This document shows positions 1 through 13,400 of a stretch of DNA of 64,000 nucleotides, one piece after another. Each line of letters opens with the position of its first letter. Positions within the stretch are counted from its first letter, which is position 1. The DNA lies in NCBI GenBank assembly GCA_023053685.1, contig JALIGW010000028.1, positions 7,811,782-7,875,781 of the forward strand. The letters run 5' to 3'. Made by a program: the position numbers and the translations under genes. The DNA comes from Diadophis punctatus similis. Taxonomy: Eukaryota; Chordata; Lepidosauria; Squamata; Dipsadidae. The notes below the pieces were generated by a model, which was given only the letters and a program-made list of their open reading frames with translations, searched no databases and had not been told where the DNA came from.

Positions 1-15
1 AAGATTGCCAAAGAC

Positions 16-191
<176 letters not shown>

Positions 192-231
192 AATTCTCTC
201 TACACCTCTGTGTGTCTTTCAGGGGCCAACA

Positions 232-424
232 CAGGGGTGAAATTCAAAATTTTTCCCTACCGGTTCTGTGGGCATAGCTTCTTGGGCGTGGCAGGGGAAG
301 GATACTGCGAAATCCCCATTCCCTCCCCACTCCTGGGGCTAGCCAGAGGTGGTATTTGCCGGTTCTCCAAACTGCTCAAAAGTTCCGCTACCCATTCTCC
401 AGAACCTGCTGAATTTCACCCCTT
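232..424. mobile_element. hAT-type MITE
   Basis: Begins CAGGGGTGAAATTC and ends GAATTTCACCCCTT. Flanked by the 8-bp target duplication GGCCAACA at 224-231 and 425-432. Non-coding and non-autonomous. Confidence 0.85.
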
Positions 425-432
425 GGCCAACA

Positions 433-1139
433 TCATATTGCCTACTCCCATCTTCTATTATGTTTGTAACTGCTAAGATTGCAGTCACCTTTCAGTGTTA
501 AGTGCTCAGTGACCTAGCCTAGACGAAATAGTAAGAGCTTCTATTTCCTCTACATAGGAGCTAAGGAAAGGCCTCACATATTCTTCTGGAAACTGGTTTG
601 AAAGAGCTGCTCCTAACCCAGATGAATCTAGAAATACCTGGGGGTGGGGTGAAGCACTGGTATAGCCACTCCTTCTTAAAGCTGAAAGTAATTCCCCCTA
701 AATACTTAACAAGGATTAGGAAAGCCTTTGTAGGAAAACTGTTAGCCTGCTTTTTTAGAAAGCAAGTTCTAGGACATAAATTACACCACCAAAGCTGAAT
801 TTTTTTTCTTTCCGCCGGGAGGACTCCTCAATCAATCAATCAATCCATCAGATCTCAAGCCATTGTGGAGACAAGGTCATATGTGGTCAACCACAGCTCT
901 CAGGATTTCTGCGTCTCATCGGTTGAGATATATACTGCATTTGCTGGCAGCAGATAGGCAGCCGGAGTAAAGTGGGCAACCATAAAAATGCTGTAAGAGC
1001 CCGCAACTACAATCCTAACAATACTATATCCTGTACTGTAAGGAGAAGGTCATAGTAATAAAAAAAAACCGCATGTCACCACGTTAGGAGCCGAAGAAAA
1101 ACCCCAATATAATATTGTAAAGGGGTCAAAGCCAACTTG
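433..1139. other. Unassigned DNA upstream of CHP1
   Basis: No gene or confident repeat seen, apart from a short (AATC)n tract at about 828-846. Confidence 0.5.
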
Positions 1140-1490
1140 AACTAACACATAAGGTAAGTATAACCGGCGCTGGGCTCCGCACTCCGTACTTTTCGGGGAC
1201 AAGGGTGAGAGAATCACCCGCGCGACGACGCCAGAACAGAGCTCGAGGGTGAGACTGATAACGACCTGAAACGCGAACGTCCCCCTCTGCGCAGAAGCAA
1301 AGATAGAGGGGCTGGGCGGGAAGTGGGCGGGGAAGCTCGGGATGATAAAGAGGATGGGAGGGGGCGTCGCGCGTTCCTGTCAGTTGCAACGCCGGGAGCT
1401 CGCGCGACGTCCGCGCTGCTGATTGGTCCCGGCGCCGGCTCTAGGCCAAGCGACTGGAGCTTTCCTTTGACGGTTCGTGAAGCGGCTGCG
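1140..1490 (+). promoter_or_regulatory. CHP1 CpG-rich promoter and 5'UTR
   Basis: CpG-dense DNA begins about 1140 and continues past exon 1 to about 1960. An inverted CCAAT box (ATTGG) lies at 1422-1426, about 65 bp before the CHP1 start codon, next to GC-rich sequence. There is no obvious TATA box. The transcription start is inferred between the CCAAT box and 1490; it cannot be fixed from sequence alone. Confidence 0.7.
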
Positions 1491-4400
1491 ATGGGTTCTC
1501 GGGCGTCTACGCTGCTTAGGGACGAGGAGATCGAGGAGGTCAAGAAGGAGACGGGCTGTGAGTAGTACCGATTTGAAACGATTAGCGGCGGCAACGTCGC
1601 CAGATGCAGAGCGCTGACCTTCGCCTTTGGGATTCTGGCCGGGCGAATTTCCCTTCCTTCGTTGGCTGAATAGCTTTCATTGCCCCGGCACGAACGAGGC
1701 AAACCAGCCCTTCCGCGTTTTCACCGCCTCGGACGATTGCGGGGCCGGATTGAGCGAGGTGGCGTTGTGATTTCTACCGGTCATGACCATCACTCGGCTC
1801 GAAGCCCTTCCTCGGGTCTCCGGGTCACCTTGGACCACCCAGCTGCCTCTCCCGCTCCCTAGCCTGCGCGCTTCGCTCAACGAGAGCCGGTATCGGTCGT
1901 CTGAGTCGGCGCGACCCAGACATCGAGAGAGCTTGTCATTTGGGGGAAACGATCCTAGTTTACAACACTTGGGAGAAGGCTAGCTATCTGGCCGCGTTAA
2001 AATGCGTCCCCGGTCCTTGAGTCGGCAGAAAAACTATGCCGGCCCGGCAGGGAATTGGTGGCTCTGATGCTCATTTCCTACTTTGCTTCAGGGGTAGGTA
2101 GGGCCTCCTGAATGGGACTGTCCTGTCCATTTTAATGTAGAACAAGTTAAAAAAACACACCAATTGGTGGATTCCTCTTGCTTCATTTCCTGTTTTATCA
2201 AGTGTCGCCTCGCCTGCCTGTGGGGAAAAACAATCGCCGATCACTTTCCTTAATAAGGGAGAGGAACAGGATTGTGCAAGTATAGGTGGGGGCTTTAAAA
2301 GGTGAGTTTCGCACCTATTAAGTTGCCCAACTACCAGGTCCTAGGCATGGGAATATTTTGAACCTGTGTAAAGTTTCAGGCAAATCAATTCTAAAGGTAA
2401 GACTTGAAAAGAGCACACTACACCTGTGGTCCAAAAATAGCCTAGCTGGCAGGTCACAGGTGCGGAGGGAAAGGCTCACAGCAAAGCAGGAGAGAATTGT
2501 TCTGGTGCTCCTGGCTCAGAGCAACCTCTCTCCTTGCCTGGGGCTTGTTATCAGACAATTTCAACAGATGGGCTCCTGAAAGATCAAGCCAAGAGATCAG
2601 AGACAGGGCAGATGAAGGCATAAGAATGAAAGAATTCGTACCGCTCGCTCCGGGGAAGATTATAAGCCGCATAAGAAGGAATTGGAACTGTTTGAGAAGG
2701 TTGTAAATGTGGGAAAGGACAAATAGATATGAAAAAAAAGTATCACCAGAAAAGATAAATGTCCTGTATAAAGGTGCTGTGGTGATTTTGTAAATTGAGC
2801 ATTTCCAGCAACTTAAAGTGAACAGAACAGGAAGATAGGAATGGCCAATGAGAACATCAATATCTGGCAATCTCCAAGCAATGCCTCTTTTTTCTCTCGG
2901 TTAACCCAATCTATCTGTGATTGCTTTGGATTTTTGGGCTTGGTTCCAAGCAATGGGGGGTGGGGAGGGCTTCCTATCCCAGAGCAAATAAGGGGAAGAT
3001 CTGATGTAATAATAGTAAACTTAAAGAATGCTGCAGCACATTGATATCACAATGCTTCCATGTCCTTTTTGCCTTCTGATGTGAGGAGCCTGGAACTCAG
3101 AAGGGGCTGGCTGCCAGACATTTCCACTCTTTCAACCCTCCCCATATGAAAGTTGTGATAAAACAACAACAAAGTTGTGATTAAAATGACTTTGTGTGCA
3201 ACACAGACATTGTGTTCTCTCAAAAGGAATGCAACTTCTGTTTTGTAAACACAGGTCTAATTTTTTTAAAAAGTGGATTACATTAGTGTATAAAAGGATC
3301 TTGTATGAGATCCCACAAATGTTTGGAAAGAATGTGTCACATGTACAGATGCCTCTACAGAAGTCAGGTGTCCAGTCTCTTTGCAAGCCAAAATAAAATT
3401 AGGAGACAGGATAAAGGAAAGGGGACAAGGTTACAGCAGGCTTAGGTAACTCATAAGAGCTGGGCAGATCTTAGCTTTAACAAAATTGTCCAAGCACATT
3501 GTCACTTGAAGTTACCATGTAGTGCCCATAGCAAAAAACTGAGTTGAGAAAAGGAAGAGAAAACAATTTTAAAATTGGAATAATTAAGTATGCTTTTAAG
3601 CTGCTTCATCTGTGGTCTGGGAATGAAAGGAAGACATCATCATCATCATCATCATCATCATTATTTATTGTCATTGTACGTATATACACAGTACACCCAT
3701 ACAACGAAATTCACATAACGCTTCAAGACCAGTCCCAACACACATAGCAATCCCCACCCGCCATGAATTCCCCACCCTGAACCACTCAAACATCCATACA
3801 ACAGACCAAGTAATACTATCCAACAGCTCACTGATGGTGACCCTTCAATTCATTATTAAGTGCAATTATAGCTCTAGGATAAAAACTATTCAGAAAGCGT
3901 GTGGTCCGAGTTTTGATTGTTCTGTATCTTCTGCCAGAAGGCAACAGTTCAAAAAGATTGTAAGCAGGATGAGAAGAGTCTCTGAGAATATTGTGCAACT
4001 TCCTAGAACAGCGAGATGCAGAGATATCGTCCAGGGCTGGTAGCTGGAGCCCAATGATATTCTGGACAGTTGTAATTATTCTCTGTAGAGCTTTTTTGTC
4101 TGCTGCAGAGCTTCTTCCATGCCATGCTAGAGAATACCATATGTCAGGACACTCTCAATGGTGCTGCGATAGTAGGACAACAGTAGATGCTGAGATAGAT
4201 TTATCTTCCTGAGCATTCTCAGGAAGTACAGCCTCTTCTGAGCCTTCTTCACGAGCATATTTACATGTTTTACAATCATGGGGACATAAGTAATTTTTTA
4301 AATAATATATATTCATGCTGTAGTTAAGAGGACATGAGGATGAGCCCTTTGTTGTACGGATGCCAAATTATGTTTATATCAGGGGCGGGTTGCTCACTTA

Positions 4401-7400
4401 CCTATACTGGTGCGCTGTGCACCCATGTTTTTTTGACATACAATAGCAGCTTATTTAAAATAAAATATATGAATATAGCTCCTATTGCTGAATTACTGTC
4501 ATTTCAGGATTTTTCATTGTTCAAGAATCATATGTAAATGCCATTTTGCTTAATTTGTAACATTGGATAAATATTCAAATTATTTTAACTTTTTGTTAGG
4601 ATTTCTATGCTACCTTATTATAAACATTGATGAACCTTTTAAAAATATTTCTTTTTGGTGTAGTAATAATGGAGCATATTGGGAGGAGAATAATTCACTC
4701 TCATTACTTCAATGATTCATTAGTTAATCATTAACAATAGATTGTGCTTCTTTTGTGCATATTTTAACCTTTGTTAACAGCATTATTTGTTACCGTGATA
4801 TCCTGATCTTTTTAAAATGATGAATAATCATAGAGCTGAATTCAAAATCGATACTTATATGAAGTGCTTTTTCTTAGATTGTATGCAATGTTGTCATAAT
4901 TTATAATCAAGTCTAACAGAATAGTTTTGTAAATACATTCTGGGAAGTAAATACCATAGAATGTAATTATATTTTAGTCATACAACAATATATTAATCTT
5001 ATATATTCTTTCATTTCTATTTCTCCTCCATAGAATTAGATCTGTTACTTTAGTCTAGGAATCTCTGTTTTTATATATGTAAAATGCATGCATGCTATTG
5101 GCATATTATTTATAAATAGTATAATTTATCCTTGATGTGTCCTGGAATAAATAAAGCACAATTAGCTACACACACATACACACACACACACACACACACA
5201 TGTACGTACATACATACATACATACATACATACATACATACATACAATTTGGAATTTTTGCTTCTCCCCATCCCCTAATTGTATGAAGAGGTTTTATCAT
5301 AGTTTTAATAATTTAATATGCTGTACTTTTAACTTAAAATATACTGCAGCCTTTATATTATGAAGATGAACAACCCGATAACATTGTAATTTCCTTTTTA
5401 TAGTTAAGGAATTAAAGCTAAAAGAGCAAGTTGCCTGGGGCCTCCTAGTAGTTTTGTAGAAGAGTTGGGTCCTAATGTAGATTGTCTGTTCTCAAAAAGA
5501 GAGGGGTTTATTAGGCAATGCCAGAGGAAAGACGAGTATATAGTTTGAAGTTATTTGCAAATGTTCAGTGTTTTGTGCATGTGTGTGTGTTTGGTTTGAC
5601 ACAGTTCTATGTTAGAGAAGCCAATCGAGCATTCTAATATAAGAACTGCCATACTGAATTAGACAAAGGTGTTTTTAATACTGATTTTTATTCCAACAAT
5701 TAGTTCCAACTTGAGACCTACAATTTGTGTTCCTCAGTAGCTGAAGTCTCTTAATAATTAAGTGAAATACTACCTTGGTTATTAAATATCAATGACGACA
5801 GCTAAAGTACAGACACTGAGTAGTATAGGGTTGCATTGTCATAAAAATATTGGAACTCAAAACAATGATGTATAAGTCAGTAGTGTCCTTATATAATAAA
5901 AACTGATACCAACCTCTCTGCTGAGGTGTATAAGCAGAAAATTCTGTTACTGTACTTAGGATATCAAAACCAGAATCAATAAGTAACACTTTTGTGTTTG
6001 TTGAAGTGGATTTCTGTTGCTTAATTGATAATGGGGTAGGTTAGGAGTAATATTTTCAGGGGTTTCCCTATGGAGTCAGTTTGTCACCTGCTCACACAAA
6101 CTAATTTTCATACTATTCTCCTCCTCCTTAAGACTTCTCTTCTAAACCCGCTCTCAGAGACCTATTGCAATAGGAGTCGTTGGGTTAAAGAATTCTAAAT
6201 AATCTCATTATGGTACAAAAGTTCACAGCGGACAATTCAATTTTCTCAGTTAAGATGCTGAACTTCCTGGTTGTGCAGGTGATAAGTCTGTCAACAATTG
6301 ACTGCTTGTGTACTTTGCGTCTCTTTTCTCCTGTTCTTAACTACAGCAAATGTTAGAGTAATCCTTGGAAACTGTTTAGAATATTTCGGTGTTAAAAAAA
6401 ACCTACTTTCGTTATCATAGGGATACTAAATCAGTACAGATAAATTAACAGCAGACTAGGAAACACTGTGAACTTGGATTTTTAGAAGATTTTGCAAAGT
6501 TTCATCAAAAGTTGTGACACATTTGGTGGTTATGCAATAAAAGATCCAACTCATGACTGATTTATCATTTCTTCATTTTAATTTTTAAATGAAGTTAGCG
6601 TTTTTCACTACAATAGAAAATGATCAAGAAACTTTAGGAGCTGGGATTGTAGTCTTTTCATTAACAGTCTGAAACTAGGGACTGGAGAAGTAATACCAAG
6701 ATACAGGTAAGGGATTTTGGCATAATGGTTGATCATTGAATACTTGACCAGTGTTATTACATTAAAAAAACCTAATTCTATATTCAAGGTCACGAGGAAA
6801 GAAATTTTCTACATTATGATATCCAAGGTTAAAGATTATGGCTCAGGACATGAGTTCACACAGTGCTTACAGAGTGATTATTATGGTGATAAAATTGGAG
6901 GAAAGAATATCACTTTGTCTAGTGGTTGAGGGCACCAGGCTAAAAACCAGGAGATTGTGAGTTCTAGTCCCATCTTAGTCATGAAGTCTGGCTGGGTGAC
7001 TTTGAAGCAGTCACTTTCTCTCTCAGCCCAACACAAGGTTATTGTTGTGAGGATCATAGGCGGAAGAAGGAGTATTACTATTAAAATCAATATATAAATA
7101 AATAAAATATATTTTTAAAAATGATGTCATTCCCTCCAAGGTGAGATTAGCCACCACCCTGGCTAGCCTTATAGAAAGTCCTTAAAATATGGGAAGCCTA
7201 TAAGTGTTAGTGTTAGTTATGAAGTTAGAGTGCAGTACTGCAGGCTACTTTAGCTGACTGTGATCAGCAGTTCAGCTGTTCAAATCTCACCTGCTCAAGG
7301 TTGACTCAGCCTTCCATCCTTCCAAGGTAGGTAAAATGAGGACCCAGATTGTTGGGGGCAGTATAAATATACATTGCTTAATGGTGTAAACCGCTTAGAG

Positions 7401-10400
7401 AGTGCTTGCACTATGAGGCGGTATATAAGTCTCACAAATAAATAAATAAATAAATAAAGTGGCTGTATTGTATTGAGGTGATTGTTATTCTCCACAATCT
7501 TCATTTTTGTTTTTTAATATATATATTTTAGCTATGTTTAATTGTTTTAATGATTTGTATATCATTTTCATCATGTTATGCCATTTAGAGACATATTCAG
7601 TTATATATACCATATACAGTATAAATTTGCTAAATAAATAAATTGATTTAAAATGACACACGGGTCAGGACTACTTTTATTGTGACATCTATAGTAAGAA
7701 AATCTTGCAAATCTGATTGTGCTTCCCCCTCCCTTTATCTTCGTGTCAATTAGGGAGAGGTCTGTCTGAGACATTTACTCACACTCATTTCTTGGCATGA
7801 GCGTGGAGCCCTCTTACCTGACTGTTGCCTTTGGTAGTGGCTCTTCCTCCTGTCCTTCAAGGCCATTCTCCATTCCCTCTGCATATGTACTTCTCTTTGA
7901 TCTCCTAGATAAAAAGTGTGATATAAAACTACAACTTAATTAAAATTATTTCAGTATTTCACACAGTATATATTGAGACTGTCAACACTGAACATATACT
8001 GCTGGTTTTAAAAGATAGTTAGGAAATTCATAGAGGATAGGACTATGTCATTATGGAAATACATTGTCTCTTGGATCAGAAACAATATCTCAGTATAAGT
8101 TACTTGGGAACTGGGAGAAGCGTGGGATATAAATTTAATAAATAAAGTAAATCAAAGAGATATGCAGTTAAGAAGTATGAAATATGAATGAATGTATTTG
8201 TTTAATTTAAGCCTTATTTCTTTTTTTTTCTCCCAGTTTCTCATAGTCAGATTACTCGTCTATACAGTCGGTTTACTAGCCTGGACAAAGGAGAGAATGG
8301 TACCCTAAGGTAAGTACTTTTAGTTAGTCTCTTAGCTTTCTAATTATGCAAATGGTCTTTGCCATTTCTCCCCCAAATTCTTCCCCCTGGTTCAGATTTT
8401 CTTCATTATGGTCTATCCCTAACGTGGTCTTCAGGCATTACATGTTGTACATATCGCCACGATGACAGAATCCATTCATCCAGCTTGCTACTGCTGTTTT
8501 TCTCTTCCATCTTTCCCAGCATTAGCGCTTTCTCCAAAGAGCGAAGCCTTTGCATAATGTGTCTAAATTATTATAAATTGAACCTGGTTATTTGTGCCTT
8601 GAGTGATTTGTTCAGTGATCCGTTTGTTACATTTTGTTGGCTGTCCGTGGTATTCTTAGGAGTTTTTTTTCAAAAGCATTGATGCAGATAGTCCTCAGCT
8701 TAGGACCACAATTGAGCCCAAAATATATGTTGTAAAGTGAAAAATTTGTTAAGTGAGTTTTGCCCCATTTTTACTTTGTTGTTGTTGTTAAATTAGTAAC
8801 ATGGTTGATAAGTGACTCTGGTTTCCCCATTGGCCTTGCTTGTCAGAAGTTTGCAAAAGGGGATCACATGACCCCATGACACTGCAATTGTCATAAATGT
8901 GAGTCAGTTGTCAAGCATGCGAATGTCAATCATGGACCATGGAGATGCTCCAACGGTCATAAGTGTGAAAAATGGTCATAATTCACTTTTTTCAGTGATG
9001 TCATAACTTTGAACAGTCACTAAATGAACTGTTGTAGGTCGAGGACTACCTGTATTCTTTCCATCCTGAGTCTTCAAAGTCCAACTTCATGTGGTGAAAT
9101 CTCCAGCCAGAGAGAGGGAAGATGTGAAGAGTTTGGCTAGCTTAGAGTTCTTGTGTAGCAGGAAGTGAGACCTGATCTCCCCCAGAATTCCCCCAAGAAT
9201 TCTCCTCTTATCTGTCCTTTCCCAAGAGAATACAGTCAGTCTGGTGAGATTCTTGTAAGTAGGTGAGCAACCGTAAAGATGCAACTTTGATCAGCTCACG
9301 GTGTTGTTCTGGTTCCTTGCACTTGACACTTTCAATTCCATGAAATGTCATAAGGAATACTATTGGTTGCAGTATTCTAATCTTTGTAGGTATAAATACA
9401 TATTACAACTTTTCCAGGGCTTTCATGGTTGGTCTACCAAGTGCTACTCTGCAGTATGTTTCATGACTGCTTGTTTCTTTATGTTGGTTACATGAACATG
9501 AAGTAGATTTTGCACAGAACTATGCTTAATACAGTATTTTTCGGAGTATAAGACGCACCGGAGTATAAGACGCACCTAGATTTTAGAGGAGGAAAACAAG
9601 GAAAAAAGTATTCTGAACCAAATAGTGTAATAATATATTATTTAATAAAATACCAGTATAGCAGAATACTTTTTACAACCATATATACTTTTTGCAACCA
9701 TGTATACTTTTTACAACCATGTACACTTTTTACACCTTTTGGCTTTGACATTTTTCTGCAAGAAAGAACAATAATGTTTCCTTTATAACAATGCAGAGCA
9801 CTTTAGCTGAAACCATGTTCATACATTCATACGCACATGCCCCCGCCCTAAACTTTAAGCTTGACAGTTTTAAGACTTGTGGACTTCAACTCCCAGAATT
9901 CCTCCTCCAGTCATGCTAGCTCAGGAATAGGAGTTGAAGTCCACAAGTCTTAAACTTGCCAAGTTTGAAGACCCTTGCACCCCTAACCCCTAACCCAGGG
10001 GTCTTCAAACTTGACAGCTTTAAGACTAGTGGATTTCAACTCCCAGAATTCCTCCTCCAGTCATGTTAGATGGGGTAATTTGAAGGCAAAACACCCCCAT
10101 TTTTGTGAAAAATGGCCCATTTTTCACCCGTTTTTTGCAAAAATGGGGTGCGCAGAGGGTTTGGGAAGCCTACAGAGTGCTCCTAGGGGCTGGGGGAAGG
10201 CAAAAACGCCCCCGTTTTTGCAAAAAATTGCCATTTTTTTGCAAAAACGGGGGTGTTTTGCCTTCCCCCAGCCCCCAGGAGCACTCTGCAGGCCTCCCAA
10301 ACCCTCTGCGCACCCCATTTTTGAGAAAAATGGGCCCATTTTTGCAAAAATGGGACACGGGGCGGGGCTTTGGGAGGCCCAAAATGGCTGTATTCGGTGT

Positions 10401-13400
10401 ATAAGACGCACCAACATTTCCACCCTCTTTGGGGGGGGGGGGAAGTTGCGTCTTATACTCCGAAAAATATCGTATTTATTTCAAATGCTTTTACTTTATT
10501 GTTGAGCAAAAACATTTAAGATGAATCAAATAGCAGTTTCAAAAGAAAACTTAAATCTACTGGTGGGAATAAGAAAATTCATTTTTTAATGAAATGTTTT
10601 TCACCAAATCTCCAAGTGCCTCATTTCCTCATTTTTTGGCCCCTTTCGACTAGCGTTCCAAAATAGATTCAGGTCTATTAAGTCTTAATCTACTCAGGCT
10701 AGTTTAGTTTTCAAGATCATGCTAGATTGCTAATTGCTACCACCTAAGTGGGATTTTTAAAATTACTGTACACCTGATTATTTCAGTAAATTAAAATTAT
10801 GTATGTAATATGTGTCCCTATCATGCAAATTGCTCAAGTGTTTAGTTCAACAGGTTGTTCCACACTGAGCTATGGGAAGGTGTGGCATAATTTATACTTT
10901 TCCTGAATAACAATAGTTATATCTGGTTCTGAAAATGTCTGTAGCTTAATCAGATGAGTATTTTTATTACAACATCTCAAAGTCTTTTATGCCAAGAGAT
11001 AATTTTGTTATTTTTATAAATTATTGGTTGCTTCAAGTCTGGAAGGTTCTTAATGAAATCTATAAAGAAACTTAATATTTAATATTTGAACTGAAATACT
11101 AATTCACAATGACCATTATTTTAGTTCTCATAAATTCAGAAATGTGTATGCCAAGTAATACATATGACAACAAAATTTTGGATTTGGCATCCTCTGTGCA
11201 GTTAGCATGTAATCCTGTATGGTGCACCATTCTGATGAATACAAATTACTGTTTGTAGATAATTTTTATATAGATGATGTTCATTGGAATAAATATTACT
11301 TTCTTTTTCCAAATGGAGAACCAATCATTATCTGAATTCTTATGACTTAGATCTCATATTTCTTTCATTCCCCTAAATAGGGCAAGGCAGTAGCCTGCAG
11401 AAGCTTACATAAGCTTATATAAGTTCTGTTTGGAACTTTACAGTACATATAAGCTGAATGTGTTAAGTGCAGTAGCGCTTCCAATTTATTAAGATTGCAT
11501 TTATCAGTAATCCTTATTATATTACTATTTTAATACTTAAAATGTTGCTGACTTTGAAATATTTTAGGTGTAATATGTATTGGGAAATGGTTTACTAAAG
11601 GACATACAATATTTGTCTATTATTTATTTGTTTGTTTGTTCAGCATTCTTTTCCATAAAGTATCTAATTTAAACCAAGTACTAATTTTTTTGCTTCTTCG
11701 TCCTGATCACAATAGATATATATTTCTTTTCCCTTTACCTTAAGAAGTGGATTTCTGTCTTCTCCTTAGTCACCATTATGCAAATATGGTACTAAGAGTT
11801 ATACATAGTAAAGTATCTCTTTCCTAGCATTATCCCTAATGTTTATTTTTCTTCATGTTTATAGAATGTATTATTTACTTAATTATAAACCCAATATAGA
11901 AAGATTTTGCACAATTCTATCCATCCATTGTAGGCATCTGATTTCTTTCTGAGTGTCCCTAAAGTCAGATAAAAATATGCACAACTATGACATGTTTCTA
12001 TCCCTTTTTTTTTCTTCGGTCTTCACACGCTTGTTTTACACACTGTAATAGGTGGGTGACTTCATTGTTGTAACTGTACCCTTGGTGTTTACATTTGCCT
12101 TACAATGTGGTGACACCAGGGGTGGGTTCCTACCGTTGCGGTCCAGTGCGCCGTTCCGGTAGAGAGCCGTCGATTGCGCAATTTGCACTCGACAGCTCCG
12201 GTGCCGTCTTTGCCGGTCCGTCACACGGCGCCATTGTCTTTCTGGAATTTTTGGACTTTTTTTGCTTCCTGCGCATGCGCGGAAGCAAAATCTCATGAGG
12301 GGACACGCGCGCTAGAGAGAGATATTGGTGATTTTTTGTTTTCGCGCATGCGCGGAAGCAAAAAATATCTGAAATCTCACACACGTGTCCCCTCGCGAGA
12401 TTTTGCTTCTGTGCATGCGCAAGAAGCAAAATCGCGCAAGGGATGTGCATGCGTAGCATGCGCGTGTGTGAAACGAGATGATGCGCATGCAGCGCACCGG
12501 TAGGCAGGTAAGAGGAACCCACCCCTGGGTGACACTCTTTAGAAAGTGCAGTATTTAGGCAAGAGAAAAGCATGGTGATATTAGGCGGGGTGAAGAAGAA
12601 GAACATTAGATTCCCCCATGTATGAATGGTTTTTAACATTATGTCATGTTTTTAAAAAATGTTATGTATTATTGTATTGTTCTTATACCTGTTGTATGCC
12701 GCCCTGAGTCCTATGGGATTGGGTGGCCCTTAAGAACTTTTAATTAAATTAAATTAAATTAAATTATCAGAACAACGAATGTTTGCTTGAAATGGAAATA
12801 CATCTTTTTCTAATCGCATAGTATAGCACAGGGGTGTCAAACTCAAGGCCTGCTTAGATCTGGGCCATGGGGCTGCCCTGAAAACAGTGAAGGACCGGCC
12901 CGCGGTGCCTCTGCCACTGAAAACAGAGCTCGGGAGGGCCACTTTTTCACTGACAGTGGGTTGCAGGAGGCCATTGCAGCTGAAAATGGAGCTTGGAAGC
13001 CTGTTTTCACTGGCAGAGTGCTCAGGCACCACAGGAGCCCCCGATATGAGTGATGTTAAACTGGCCACGACCCCCAGCCCCCTCAGGTCAAACACAATCC
13101 TGATGTGGCCCTCAATGAAATTGTGTTTGATACCCCTAGTGTAGTAGATCAATCTGTTGATTTACACCTCTGCAAATAAAATAAAAATGAAATGTTTAAC
13201 TGTAGTTTGGCAGGCTGGTTTGTTAAATATATGATGTATGATTTGTTCTGAATGATAGCAATCAAAACTAAATATTCAAGATTGCTTCAAAAGACAATTA
13301 TTCTTGGGTAGAGCTTACCTGATAGTGTTGCTATGGCATACAAGCGGAAGAAACGAACATTTCCTGTAAGTTCCAACCTAAACCAGTGTAAGAAGGTTTA

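Larger units (their letters stand above)
9528..10476. mobile_element. Long-TIR MITE (GGAGTATAAGACGCA ends) with nested insertions
   Basis: Left end TATTTTTCGGAGTATAAGACGCA (about 9535) and its reverse complement near 10447-10470 bound the element; GTATAAGACGCACC repeats twice at the left. Inside lie palindromic hAT MITE copies (about 9860-10075) and a foldback of about 240 bp (10110-10350). Long ORFs here exist only because the GC-rich palindrome lacks stops. Superfamily not assigned. Confidence 0.75.

Noticed and set aside
10011..10505. 164-codon ORF and overlapping ORFs on both strands
   Set aside because: They lie in a GC-rich palindrome inside a MITE; the mirrored peptides on both strands come from the inverted repeat.
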